Below are positions 9,141 to 17,451 of a DNA stretch of 64,000 nt, piece after piece. The stretch is taken from NCBI GenBank assembly GCA_016865035.1, contig CP018227.1:280001-344000 (forward strand), in the 5' to 3' direction. Position 1 is the stretch's first letter; each line of letters starts with the position of its first letter. A program made the position numbers and the translations under genes. The DNA comes from Kordiimonadales bacterium IMCC3096. GTDB lineage: Bacteria > Pseudomonadota > Alphaproteobacteria > Minwuiales > Minwuiaceae. The notes under the pieces were generated by a model that was not told where the DNA came from, did not search any database, and saw nothing but the letters and a program-made list of their open reading frames with translations.

Positions 9141-10160
9141 CTACACCATTCCCCGGATCAATTCACCCTGCCGTGATGGCGACACGGGGCAATAGGCGCT
9201 GAGCGTGGTAGCGATATTCTCGTGGCCAAGGTTCATTGACCAGGCTTTGAATTGCTCCGGGGTCTTGCAATGGTCGTTCGCCAGAAGGCCAAGGGTCTTG
9301 CGGAAACCATGCGGGGCAAAGGCGGGCAAACCTGCGCTCGTGAAGGCGTCCTTGACCACGGTGCGCAACTTGCCCGCGTTGGTGTAGGTCTCGCGCGACA
9401 GGCCCAGGTTGGCAAACGCGCCGTCCTTCAGCCCCATCCTTGGCTTGGGAAACAGGGCGTCATTCGGGCCAAACAGTTCCTCTTGCCGCAGGTATGTCAC
9501 CCAATCGCGGAAGGCTTGCAGATAGGCATCATCGACCGGGAAAAACCATGTGGTGAAGGTCTTGGCAAACTTGGTATTCACGTCGCGGGCGTCCTGATAG
9601 ATGCAACTCTCCACAAGATCGACATGCTTCAGGCGCATGGACGCAACCGCCCCGTCCCGCGCGCCGGTCAACATCAGGAAGGCAAAGAGGGCCTTGTCGC
9701 GGCGCTGCAAGGGCGTCGCGCCGGGCATCTGCGCAAAGGCGTGACGGCACTGTTCCAGGGTCGGGTGGATCGTATCGCGCGCCGTGTGGGCGATGCGGGC
9801 GTCCTTGGCGTTCAGGTTGAAATACTCGGCGTCAGCATAGGCGATGCGCGACTTGTAGCCGGGCTGCCCTGCCAGCCAGAGAACGAACGCCTTGACCATG
9901 CGCAGGGTGCCATCGACCGTGGCCTTGGAAAGCGGCGCGCCGGTGCGGGCGTTTTTCTCGTTCGACAGGTGCCGTTTGAATGCGACAGCATGATCAATGT
10001 GGAAGCGTTTGAACGGCTTGAAGCCGGTGCTTCGCTCGAAGCGCAGAATGGCTTCGGCGGCCTTGTCAACCGTGGCCATGTCGCTGCGTTTGGCTTCACG
10101 CAGGAATTGCAGGTAATGCCGTTTGATGCGCTCGTTTTCTTCATGGAATTTCCGGGCCAT
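9141..10160 (-). CDS. Tyrosine recombinase (second, internal)
   Basis: A 339-residue protein when started at the ATG at 10160, which follows a good ribosome site (GGAAAGGA about 7 nt upstream); a longer start at 10241 would overlap the preceding gene. The N-terminal half has a SAM-like core-binding domain and the C-terminal half carries a complete catalytic set: Arg in TGARDGAVAS, HGFRKT (HxxR), GHENIATTL and the nucleophile in LSAYCPVSP. It is unlike the P4-type integrase in the same element. It may act in excision, dimer resolution or cargo inversion; it is not next to either attachment site, so the role is open. Confidence 0.85.
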   Translation of the reverse strand: MARKFHEENERIKRHYLQFLREAKRSDMATVDKAAEAILRFERSTGFKPFKRFHIDHAVAFKRHLSNEKNARTGAPLSKATVDGTLRMVKAFVLWLAGQPGYKSRIAYADAEYFNLNAKDARIAHTARDTIHPTLEQCRHAFAQMPGATPLQRRDKALFAFLMLTGARDGAVASMRLKHVDLVESCIYQDARDVNTKFAKTFTTWFFPVDDAYLQAFRDWVTYLRQEELFGPNDALFPKPRMGLKDGAFANLGLSRETYTNAGKLRTVVKDAFTSAGLPAFAPHGFRKTLGLLANDHCKTPEQFKAWSMNLGHENIATTLSAYCPVSPSRQGELIRGMV

Positions 10161-10209
10161 TATGCGTCCTTTCCGAAGTGATGGTTCAAGAGGGGTTCCG
10201 TGGTATCCT

Positions 10210-10635
10210 TTAGGCTCGTGGCCCCTCTTTGATCGCAACACAGAAAATCTCGCTGAAATGGTCGATCTTCGACCGGCTGATCATGCGATTGCAGGTGCCC
10301 CCGCACGCATCACAAAGCCCCAGAAGTCGGGCAGTCTTCGCGGTTTGTGGAATGCAGTCGACCATCAGTCCCATGGGCGTGCGTCCTGCCTTGCAGGTCA
10401 GGCAATAGAGTTGATCCTGTTGCAGTGGTGCCTTTGACGCTTTCGCCCTGTCTTCCAGGAAAATGCGCAGGGAGTCCCCAAGAATCAGGAATGGCCGCCT
10501 TGATCTCATTAGGGGCAGACCGGACTTCACCCAACTGCGGATCGTGCCGATGGACACGCCAACCGCAATGGCCGCTTCCTCGACTGTGTAGGTGCGCGCC
10601 GCTCGAATGGTGCGGGGGTTTGGACGCTTAGGCAT
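10210..10635 (-). CDS. HTH protein with C-terminal zinc-ribbon-like region
   Basis: A 141-residue protein. Residues ~15-45 (YTVEEAAIAVGVSIGTIRSW) form an excisionase/MerR-like helix-turn-helix. The C-terminal half has two cysteine pairs, YCLTCKAG and LCDACGGTC, spaced as a zinc ribbon. It lies immediately upstream of the second recombinase and is probably co-transcribed with it. This arrangement suggests a DNA-binding partner or directionality factor for the recombinase, but that is inference. I do not recognise a named family covering both halves. Confidence 0.75.
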   Translation of the reverse strand: MPKRPNPRTIRAARTYTVEEAAIAVGVSIGTIRSWVKSGLPLMRSRRPFLILGDSLRIFLEDRAKASKAPLQQDQLYCLTCKAGRTPMGLMVDCIPQTAKTARLLGLCDACGGTCNRMISRSKIDHFSEIFCVAIKEGPRA

Positions 10636-10668
10636 ATGAAACCCGCCCGAGACCGTTTCGCGCCTGCA

Positions 10669-10863
10669 TCAGGGCATTGTCCGGGTCGAGGCTTTTGCGA
10701 CCTCCCATGCCTCGATCTCGGACAATCGCCAGCGCGTGCAACCGGGGCTGAGTTTGACGGGCTTGGGAAAGGTCGGATCTTCGCTGGCCCAGCGCCGGGG
10801 GGTCAGATGATGAACCGCATAGCGCGCCCCAAGCTGGCGGTCGGAAAGATACGTCTCGGGCAT
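10669..10863 (-). CDS. AlpA-like regulator / excisionase
   Basis: The start at 10863 is chosen because GGAGG lies five bases upstream; in-frame ATGs at 10875, 10905 and 10929 lack this. The 64-residue product MPETYLSDRQLGARYAV...HHLTPRRWASED...FPKPVKLSPGCTRWRLSEIEAWE is a typical AlpA/MerR-type winged helix, the size of P4 and CP4-57 regulators that switch on integrase expression or help excision. The neighbouring P4-type integrase on the same strand fits this role. Confidence 0.8.
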   Translation of the reverse strand: MPETYLSDRQLGARYAVHHLTPRRWASEDPTFPKPVKLSPGCTRWRLSEIEAWEVAKASTRTMP

Positions 10864-10987
10864 TCGTGCCTCCATAGTTTCGCTATGGGGCGCATCCTCA
10901 TGCATCCGTTCGACAAAATGAATATTCAAAATCAGTCGCTTAAGCGGATTGAGAAAAGCCGCTCATGGCCCAAGCACTCTGCCGCAA

Positions 10988-11962
10988 TCAATCGAACCGC
11001 TTAGGCGGTTTGGCTGGATACAGTGCTTCGTATCGGGCTTTCAGGTCTTCACCAGCCTCCCCGCGTCGGATTTCGCCAACATACTCCATCACCTGCCCCC
11101 TGCCTTGACGCCACAACAAAAAGTCGGCCTCGATTGCTCTGTTGAGCGCAAGTTCCGCCACGGATGCGATTCCAAGCTTCACGACATCTGGATTCCGCTG
11201 TGCAACATCTTCGAGCGCATCCATAAGGGCGGCTCGGCGCGCCTCGCGTGCCTGCGAAGACCTTCTGCTACCGGATTCCCCTGCCTTCTTGCGTGTTTCG
11301 ATTGCCTTCTGAGCTTCTGCTTCGACCTGGTGCGCCAAAATCTCAAGGTCTCTCCAGTGAAAACCTGCCGAGAAATCATCCTCTGTTATGTAATAGTGAT
11401 ACTGATAAGATGCGGCGACAAAGGCAGGTGACGAATGGGGCAGATTGAGCCAGCAAAATTCGAATGCAGCGACAACCTGCCAATTTTCGCCGAATCTCTC
11501 CTTCAATTCTTCCATTTTTCGATTGTCGAGAAACTCAATAACTTCACGTGATAGAACATCAACTTTATTCTTGTCATAAATTCCAGAATTTTTGAGAACA
11601 TCAAAGGCAAGTGGTGATTCGCGATCTCCGGCATCTATTTCAAATGGAAATCCTTTTTTGATCAACTCATGAAATATATCTTTGTCTCTGGTTATTGAAA
11701 AACTAAGTTCGGAAATTTCACTTCCTACAGGGTGTTGTTTCTTGTACTCATCCGCCTCAAATTCGCTAAAGAGAATAGTACTTGTGACTTCGACAGGCTT
11801 CAAGCCGGTGCGATAGTGAAGATAAACCATCCAGACTTCATCTGCCGCTTCATTTCCTCTCATTTGATGCGCAGAAGGAAAAAATGCGTCACCACGACGA
11901 AGGTGATTGATATTTACATTCTGGATGATGGTCTTGCGCGTCGGACGTCTTAGCTCATGCAT
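10988..11962 (-). CDS. Unknown island protein, 324 aa
   Basis: The ATG at 11962 overlaps the integrase stop by eight bases, so the two are translationally coupled; an upstream ATG at 11983 is possible. I recognise no family. The N-terminal two thirds are hydrophilic and mixed alpha/beta with several aromatic stretches (SYQYHYYITEDDFSAGFHWR near residue 200). The C-terminal third is helical and charged with a run of Lys/Arg/Glu (EAQKAIETRKKAGESGSRRS). Base composition between about 11500 and 11900 is clearly more AT-rich than the surrounding sequence, suggesting separate acquisition. No signal peptide or membrane segment is seen. Position inside a defence island makes an accessory or anti-phage role possible but unproven. 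Confidence 0.7.
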   Translation of the reverse strand: MHELRRPTRKTIIQNVNINHLRRGDAFFPSAHQMRGNEAADEVWMVYLHYRTGLKPVEVTSTILFSEFEADEYKKQHPVGSEISELSFSITRDKDIFHELIKKGFPFEIDAGDRESPLAFDVLKNSGIYDKNKVDVLSREVIEFLDNRKMEELKERFGENWQVVAAFEFCWLNLPHSSPAFVAASYQYHYYITEDDFSAGFHWRDLEILAHQVEAEAQKAIETRKKAGESGSRRSSQAREARRAALMDALEDVAQRNPDVVKLGIASVAELALNRAIEADFLLWRQGRGQVMEYVGEIRRGEAGEDLKARYEALYPAKPPKRFD

Positions 11963-13256
11963 GCCCGACCTCCAGCTTGACAACCTTGCCGCTCTGGATT
12001 TTCCCGCTCATGAAATCCGCCCAATCGGCCATCATGCGCCGCCGCTTCTCAATCATGTCGCCGCGCCGGTAGCTGGCCTCCACGGCATTGCTGATCTTGT
12101 GTGCCAGAGCGACTTCGGCCATGTCGCCGGGATAGTTGGTTTGTTCCGCCACCCAATCGCGAAACGTCGACCGCAGGCCATGCGGTACGGCGGGCCGCTT
12201 CGACGTCCGGTCAATGAAACCCGTGCCGCCTTGAGCAAGCTCTGCCTCGTGCATCCGCCTCATGGTGGCCGATAGCGTCATGTCGGACAACTGCCCGCCC
12301 CGCGCTGCCGGGAACACAAGCGGGTTGCCCTTGAGGCGGGGCAGGGCCTTGAGCATCTTCACCGCAGCAGCAGACAGGGGAATGCGGTGTTCCTTGCCCA
12401 TCTTCATGCGGGCACCTGGAATGATCCAAAGCGCCTTGTCGAAGTCGATCTCATCCCAAGCCGCGCCCCGAACCTCTTGCGACCGCGTGGCGGTCAGGGC
12501 GGCAAGTTCCAGCGCCCGCGCCCCAAATCCTTCTCGGGTCCGCAAGGCGGCAAGCCAGCGCGGCGCGTCATCCAGCGCCAGAGCCGGGTGGTTGCCTTCT
12601 TTCGCCACCCTGGACGGTGGCGGCAACAGTTCCTTGAGGTTGCCCGCCCAGCGTGCCGGATTGTCACCATGCCGATGCCCCGCGACCGTGGCCCAACTCA
12701 AGACAGCCTCAATCCGACCGCGCAGGCGTGATGCGGTTTCGGTCTTGTCCATCCATAGCGGTTGCAGCACGCGCACTACGTCCTGTGTCGTGATGTCCTG
12801 CACCAGCATCTTTCCAAGGTCAGGGGTGGCATAGGTCGCAAGCGTGTTTTCCCATTGCTGGCGGTGCTTCGCGTTCTTGAAGGCATCGAGCTTGGCGGCA
12901 AGGGCCTTGTCCACCGCGTCGGCAAACGTCAGCCCACGGCGCTGGGCGGCCACCAGCGCGGCCTTGGTGGCCTTGCGTTCCTCTACCGGGTCTATGCCCC
13001 TATCGATCTTGGCGCGCGCTTCTCGGGCTTTGTCACGGGCCTGCGACAGCGTCACGCCGGGAAAGCCCCCAAGGCCCAGGTCCCGGCGCAGGGTGCCGAC
13101 CTTGACGCGCAAGACCCAGGACCGCCCGCCGTTCGGCGTGAGTTGCAGGTAGAGGCCGGGCACACCACCGACCGAACACAAGACATTCCGCTTGCCGCCC
13201 GGATGGGTCAGCCTCTTGACGTCCAGCGCGTTGAGTTCTTCGGCAACCTTTGGCAT
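11955..13256 (-). CDS. int: P4-type tyrosine integrase
   Basis: A 433-residue site-specific integrase. The start at 13256 gives MPKVAEELNALDVKRL followed by a DUF4102-type arm-binding domain (GLYLQLTPNGGRSWVLRVKV, residues ~30-90), a core-binding domain (~110-200) and the catalytic domain with Arg in TATRSQEVRG, HGLRSTFRDW (HxxR) and LAHKISNAVEASYRR (His and Tyr nucleophile). It drives integration at the tRNA-Ser end. The gene start is only 160 bp from attR, and arm-type repeats occupy 13263-13286 and 13332-13340 immediately upstream, so integrase binding could autoregulate its promoter. It is at the opposite end of the element from the tRNA. Confidence 0.95.
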   Translation of the reverse strand: MPKVAEELNALDVKRLTHPGGKRNVLCSVGGVPGLYLQLTPNGGRSWVLRVKVGTLRRDLGLGGFPGVTLSQARDKAREARAKIDRGIDPVEERKATKAALVAAQRRGLTFADAVDKALAAKLDAFKNAKHRQQWENTLATYATPDLGKMLVQDITTQDVVRVLQPLWMDKTETASRLRGRIEAVLSWATVAGHRHGDNPARWAGNLKELLPPPSRVAKEGNHPALALDDAPRWLAALRTREGFGARALELAALTATRSQEVRGAAWDEIDFDKALWIIPGARMKMGKEHRIPLSAAAVKMLKALPRLKGNPLVFPAARGGQLSDMTLSATMRRMHEAELAQGGTGFIDRTSKRPAVPHGLRSTFRDWVAEQTNYPGDMAEVALAHKISNAVEASYRRGDMIEKRRRMMADWADFMSGKIQSGKVVKLEVGHA

Positions 13257-13262
13257 CGATCT

Positions 13263-13343
13263 TATCCCACATTGTACCCCACATAAAATTTGTAGCCGGG
13301 TGCATAGGATTGCGCAAGGTTGCATAGGCGCTATGTGGGGTTT
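13263..13343. repeat. Integrase arm-type sites, right end, over the int promoter
   Basis: TATCCCACATTG (13263-13274) and TACCCCACATAA (13275-13286) are tandem and match the left-end pair. TATGTGGGG at 13332-13340 is the same 9-mer inverted. They lie between the int start (13256) and attR (13416). The rest of the gene-free stretch 13257-13589 holds attR and a short unremarkable segment up to the end of the DMT transporter gene. Confidence 0.7.
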
Positions 13344-13415
13344 GATCAGGAATTCAGCGTGATTCAGGAAACGCAAGCATCTGATCGCAAAGGATAAAGA
13401 AGGCATCATGGCGGG

Positions 13416-13429
13416 CACCCTGTCCGCCA
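13416..13429 (+). repeat. attR: distal attachment core
   Basis: An exact 14-bp copy of the tRNA-Ser 3' end, CACCCTGTCCGCCA. Host sequence resumes with CGATTTTCTG. Confidence 0.88.
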
Positions 13430-13589
13430 CGATTTTCTGTCTCACGCTCAACGCGCCGTGTTCACCCGCTCCGACGGGGTGCCCATGCGGGCGGTCACGC
13501 CGACGTGCGTCGGTTCTCCACGCATCCAGCCCTGGTGACTCTCAGCCCTGTCCAGTGGATGGGCAGGGGTTCAGCGGGGCCACCATCGT

Positions 13590-14573
13590 CTAGGCTTCCG
13601 GTGCGGTGTGCCGGAGCCTGCCTTTTCTCAGACTCGCGAGCGTAAGGCCATAGATGCAGGCGACCACGACTGCCAGGGCGACGACCTGGTGAGGTGCGAT
13701 GGCATCGCCGAGGAACGGGACGGCAAGGACCATCGTGAAGGCAGGCCAGGGTGTGGTGATCGAACTGGCCAATGACACATCGATATGGCGGACAGCGTAG
13801 AACCAGACGAGCAGTTCCAGGAAGTAGACCAGCCCCATGAGGGCCGACATTGCATGGAAAATGGCGCCTATGCCTGAAGCGAACCCTGACGGGACAGCCA
13901 CGGCCAGAACGACCGCCAGAAACAGCGTCGAGACCGCCACCCGGAAGAACGTGACCTGCACCGGCGTTATGGGCGTTTTGCTGAGCTCCTCCTTGATGAT
14001 GACATGGGCGATACTCCACAGCAGGGGCACCCCGAGAGACACGAGGAACCAGGGCGACAGGCTCGACATCAGGAAAGTGCCGCCGGTGCCGAGGCAGTAG
14101 AGTGCGCCGATCAGAACAACTGTCAGGGCCAGTTCGACTGCGGTCTTGCGCCGTTTCAGGAACAGGGACTCCCAAAGGATCGCGAACAGCGGGTAGGCCT
14201 GGATCGCAATGGCTGCATTCGCCGCACCGGCCTTTTCGACCCCCAGAACGTACAGATAGGTCGAGAGGCCGAAAAGCATGCCGGTGAAGAGCGCGACGCG
14301 TATCATCCGGTCACGTTGCCGGCGGGACAGATCAATGCCGAAAATCCCCCTGCCGCCCCTTCGCAGTTCCCATCCGAACACCGGCGCAGCGAACACCACC
14401 TGCCAGACAGAGAGCGCAAAGGCGAAGCCGAGCGCCCCGATATCGGACGGGCGCAGGTTGGAGATAATCGGCATGACTCCGAGCAGCATGAGGCTGACCA
14501 GGGAGAGGACGATGCCTTTCCCGACTGACGGAGAGAAAAGTGCCATGACTGGAGTCCATGATTGCATTGACAC
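13590..14573 (-). CDS. DMT-superfamily (EamA) transporter
   Basis: A 327-residue inner-membrane protein with about ten hydrophobic segments arranged as two EamA repeats (roughly residues 15-150 and 180-310). Drug/metabolite transporters of this type export or import small metabolites such as amino acids. It is transcribed divergently from a MocR-type regulator with only 51 bp between the starts, and that gap carries repeated TGCAAT boxes, so it is very probably the regulator's target. The substrate is unknown; the partner's PLP domain suggests an amine or amino-acid ligand. Confidence 0.85.
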   Translation of the reverse strand: MSMQSWTPVMALFSPSVGKGIVLSLVSLMLLGVMPIISNLRPSDIGALGFAFALSVWQVVFAAPVFGWELRRGGRGIFGIDLSRRQRDRMIRVALFTGMLFGLSTYLYVLGVEKAGAANAAIAIQAYPLFAILWESLFLKRRKTAVELALTVVLIGALYCLGTGGTFLMSSLSPWFLVSLGVPLLWSIAHVIIKEELSKTPITPVQVTFFRVAVSTLFLAVVLAVAVPSGFASGIGAIFHAMSALMGLVYFLELLVWFYAVRHIDVSLASSITTPWPAFTMVLAVPFLGDAIAPHQVVALAVVVACIYGLTLASLRKGRLRHTAPEA

Positions 14574-14583
14574 CCACAGTCAC

Positions 14584-14609
14584 TGCAATCACACATTTAT
14601 CAGTGCAAT
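14584..14609 (+). promoter_or_regulatory. Direct repeats, probable MocR operator
   Basis: TGCAAT occurs at 14584-14589 and 14604-14609, 20 bp apart (about two helical turns), in the longer contexts CACTGCAAT and CAGTGCAAT. An inverted ATTGCA is at 14561-14566. Direct repeats between the divergent starts are typical of MocR/GntR binding sites; binding itself is inferred. Confidence 0.55.
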
Positions 14610-14624
14610 AGAAAGATTGATCTG

Positions 14625-16019
14625 ATGGCAATTTGGATTCCCGATCTGTCGGGGCGTGATGGCCCGAAATATCTCCGGATCGTCGAGGCGATGGCGGAGG
14701 ATATTGCGACGGGACGCCTGCCCGCAGGGACACGCCTGCCACCGCATCGTGAACTGGCCTATCAACTCGGCATATCCCCGAACACGACCAGCCGGGCCTA
14801 CGCGGAGGCGGTAAAGCGGGCGCTGCTGAAGGGTGAGGTGGGTCGGGGGACCTTTGTGCGGTCGATCGCCCCCGATCCGGCGCAGGCGGAACCCGAAACC
14901 CTTCGCCGGGCAGAGAGCGGGCCGATTGACCTGTCGCGCAACCTGCCGATGCCGGGGGTGTCAGAGCAGCACGTCCGCCGCGTGATGTCCGGGATTGCCG
15001 ACACTGTGCACTTGCGATCCCTCCTGGACTACCAGACGGATGCAGACCTCCTGCACCACCTGGAGGCGGGTCAGATATGGCTCGCGCGTTGCGGCCTTGA
15101 ATCGGACCTCGATTGCATCGTTCCGGTCATCGGCGGGCAGCACGGGATCCTGTGCATCCTCATGGCGCTCTTGCAGCCGGGCGATCTGCTGCTGACGGAG
15201 TCGCTGACCTACACGCCGGTGCTCACAATGGCAGCCCGTCTCAACCTGCAGACCGGAGGTGTCGCGATGGACGGCGAAGGTGTGGTGCCGGAGGCTTTCG
15301 AGGCCTGGTGCCGCAAGGCAAACCCCAAAGCCTTCTATCTGACGCCGACCCTGCAGGCTCCCAAGACGATCACGTTGTCCAGGGCGCGACGGATGAGGAT
15401 CGCGGAGATCGCCGCGCGCCATGGCGTGGTCCTGATCGAGGACGATGTGTTCGGACCACTCAAGCGCGAGAAGCCCGCGCCGCTGGCACAGGTTGCGCCT
15501 GAGACGGCAATCTACGTGACCAGCCTGTCCAAGACGGTCGCGCCCGGACTGCGGGTGGGCTTTCTGAAGGCACCGAAGAAGTTCGTCCCTGCCCTTCATC
15601 AGTCGGTCAATCTGAGCGTCTGGATGACGCCGCCGATGACCCTCGAAGTTGCCAGCCGGTTGATCAAGGATGGCACCGCGGAGAGGTTGACCGGCCAGCA
15701 GAGACGAACCGCCGCGCATCGCCAGCAACTGGCGCGCAGCGTACTGGGCGCGGAGGCGATCCCGGAGGTCTCGGAGGGTTTCCATACCTGGGTGCCCCTC
15801 CCCGACGGCTGGCGTGCCGATGTGTTCTGCGCGGAATGCGCCCGCCTAGGCGTTCGGATCAGCGAGGGCCGCAGCTTCGCCGTCAACGCGGGTGATGCGC
15901 CAGAAGCCATCCGTCTCTGCGTCAGCCACGAGGCAAGTGAAGAGCGGCTGCAACGCGGCCTCGAAATTGTCGCGGGTGTGCTGCGGCAGAAGCCGACCTG
16001 GTCGTCGATGGTGATCTGA
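14625..16019 (+). CDS. MocR-family regulator (GntR HTH + aminotransferase domain)
   Basis: A 464-residue protein. Residues ~15-80 form a GntR winged helix (DIATGRLPAGTRLPPHRELA, QLGISPNTTSRAYAEAVKR). Residues ~100-455 form a fold-type I aminotransferase domain with the PLP-binding lysine in SLSKTVAPGLR (Lys303) and an IEDDVF motif upstream. MocR proteins sense amines or amino acids through PLP and usually activate a neighbouring divergent gene, here the DMT transporter. It ends before a perfect 12-bp hairpin at 16168-16200. Confidence 0.9.
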   Translation: MAIWIPDLSGRDGPKYLRIVEAMAEDIATGRLPAGTRLPPHRELAYQLGISPNTTSRAYAEAVKRALLKGEVGRGTFVRSIAPDPAQAEPETLRRAESGPIDLSRNLPMPGVSEQHVRRVMSGIADTVHLRSLLDYQTDADLLHHLEAGQIWLARCGLESDLDCIVPVIGGQHGILCILMALLQPGDLLLTESLTYTPVLTMAARLNLQTGGVAMDGEGVVPEAFEAWCRKANPKAFYLTPTLQAPKTITLSRARRMRIAEIAARHGVVLIEDDVFGPLKREKPAPLAQVAPETAIYVTSLSKTVAPGLRVGFLKAPKKFVPALHQSVNLSVWMTPPMTLEVASRLIKDGTAERLTGQQRRTAAHRQQLARSVLGAEAIPEVSEGFHTWVPLPDGWRADVFCAECARLGVRISEGRSFAVNAGDAPEAIRLCVSHEASEERLQRGLEIVAGVLRQKPTWSSMVI

Positions 16020-16167
16020 CCAACAGCCAGACCGCGAAATCGGCCATCCGTCGCGCCCCGCGGAATGTGTCTGAATGAGCTCGAAGCCGTCGCAGGGAAC
16101 AGGTGCACGGAGAGCCCACGATCAGCCGGCAGGGGGTGTACGGACGTGGCCGCATCCTCGACAGATC

Positions 16168-16200
16168 TTCATCGAACGCATGTCTCTGGCGTTCGATGAA
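16168..16200. terminator. Hairpin between converging genes
   Basis: TTCATCGAACGC (16168-16179) and GCGTTCGATGAA (16189-16200) form a perfect 12-bp stem with a 9-nt loop. It sits between the MocR gene and a gene ending at 16241 on the other strand. No clear T-run follows on either side, so a bidirectional terminator is likely but not certain. Confidence 0.55.
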
Positions 16201-16240
16201 GTACGTGCAGCAATGGGGCCCGGTCCTGGAGCCCCGTTTC

Positions 16241-17149
16241 CTACCAATCGGTCTTCAGGAACCTCTGCGCGAGGAAGGTATAGAGAGCGGAAATCGCCCG
16301 CCGTACGCTTTCCCTGGTCTCGAATTTCGGCGCTTTCCACTCTTCCTCGATCTCCGACCAGACAAGTGTGCCCATGTGCAGGTCATCGCGCTCGACACGA
16401 ACGAATTCGATGACATTCGGCAGGTTGCTGAGGGCGGAAACCACATCGTCGATCTGTGCATCGACATTCTCGAACTTCCGTCTGAATTCCTTCGTCGCAT
16501 TATCGGCCAGCAGATCCGCGCGAATGGCGTTCTCCAGCGACTGGGAGTCGGCCTTCAGCAACCCTTGGGCAGCTTTCAGATGCCGCCGGATCAGAAAAAC
16601 CCAGTGATAATATTCACGAAGCGCGTGGATGTATGAAAGCTCCCGACCGAGACGCTCGATCATCTCCACGACCTTTTCCCGGCTGTCGAGCTTCAGGGCT
16701 TCCGCAGCCTGCTCGAAGCCCTTCTGGATGTTCTTCTGAACATCCGGGTCGTCAAGCAACTTGGTCATGGCGGCGTTGTCTGCCTTGGTGACACTCTCTC
16801 CCGACACCCAGGAGGCCAGCTTCAGCATCAACTGGTTCTTGGCAGACTCGAAGTGTTCCGGTCCGATGGGCCAGGACGCCGTTCCGTCGATAATCTCGGT
16901 CGGGATCGAATCGCCCGGAGAGATGTATTGAACGAACTTCAACGCGTCCTGGGCAACGCCGATCAGCTCATAGTCTTTCGAATCCGGCGCAATGCCGAAC
17001 TCCTTGACCAGCCCCTCGATCGACAGGGCCGCATGGAGTTCACCCATCTCCACATGCAGCATGGGCTTGCGATCCGCCCCGGTGCCGAAGATATACGCGC
17101 CCGGGAGAGTGAAAATTCGGTGCTCGAAATCGAAACTGGTTACTTCCAT
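16241..17149 (-). CDS. Unknown protein, 302 aa, mostly alpha-helical
   Basis: The start at 17149 (MEVTSFDFEHRIFTLPGAYIF) is preferred over 17254 because the extra residues look non-coding. I recognise no family. The N-terminal ~110 residues look like a compact beta-rich domain. Residues ~120-260 are helical and charged, with LKLDSREKVVEMIERLGREL and FENVDAQIDDVVSALSNLP suggesting long helices or a coiled coil. There is no signal peptide or membrane segment. It lies downstream of a CheZ-like gene on the same strand, which hints at signalling or motility, but the 300-bp gap carries a hairpin and the genes may be independent. Confidence 0.65.
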   Translation of the reverse strand: MEVTSFDFEHRIFTLPGAYIFGTGADRKPMLHVEMGELHAALSIEGLVKEFGIAPDSKDYELIGVAQDALKFVQYISPGDSIPTEIIDGTASWPIGPEHFESAKNQLMLKLASWVSGESVTKADNAAMTKLLDDPDVQKNIQKGFEQAAEALKLDSREKVVEMIERLGRELSYIHALREYYHWVFLIRRHLKAAQGLLKADSQSLENAIRADLLADNATKEFRRKFENVDAQIDDVVSALSNLPNVIEFVRVERDDLHMGTLVWSEIEEEWKAPKFETRESVRRAISALYTFLAQRFLKTDW

Positions 17150-17451
17150 CGTCCTGGCCAGATCCCGCTTGGTATGTTGAGGCTGGTGTCGGCAGCCTGT
17201 GCCTTGCCACGTGATATTCGTATCATCGGACAGGTTAACGATGCTTGAATTCAAAGCCTGCCTGATACCTGCACATCATCTTCAGACAAATCTTGTCTGA
17301 GGCCCCGTAGCTCCCCTTTCAATACTCAATACCCGGAACGGAAATCCGCCGGTTATTGAAATATCCGCCGTAAAGTCCTCATGAATTCACGGAATCCGAA
17401 AATTGCATGCCTCTGAAAGCAGGATCCACTGATGCAGATGCTGTCCGTACT
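17150..17451. other. Gene-poor gap with a short palindrome
   Basis: No gene is seen here. TCAGACAA (17282-17289) and TTGTCTGA (17293-17300) form a perfect 8-bp dyad with a 3-nt centre, which could be an operator for the gene starting at 17149 or a terminator for the one ending at 17452. Confidence 0.4.

Larger units (their letters stand above)
3142..13429. mobile_element. 10.3 kb tRNA-Ser integrative element (defence island)
   Basis: The element begins at the 3' end of tRNA-Ser and ends at an exact 14-bp copy of the tRNA terminus; the repeat starts are 10,274 bp apart. It carries a P4-type integrase, a second tyrosine recombinase, an AlpA-like regulator, an HTH/zinc-ribbon protein, an unknown AT-richer gene, a Type ISP restriction-modification enzyme and Type III restriction remnants, all on the minus strand. 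Arm-type repeats lie just inside both ends. There are no phage structural, replication or conjugation genes, so it is a small satellite-like integrative element rather than a prophage or ICE. Unusually, the integrase is at the end far from the tRNA. Confidence 0.9.

Noticed and set aside
3142-13429. Prophage
   Set aside because: No capsid, terminase, tail, lysis or replication genes are present; only integration, regulation and restriction genes.
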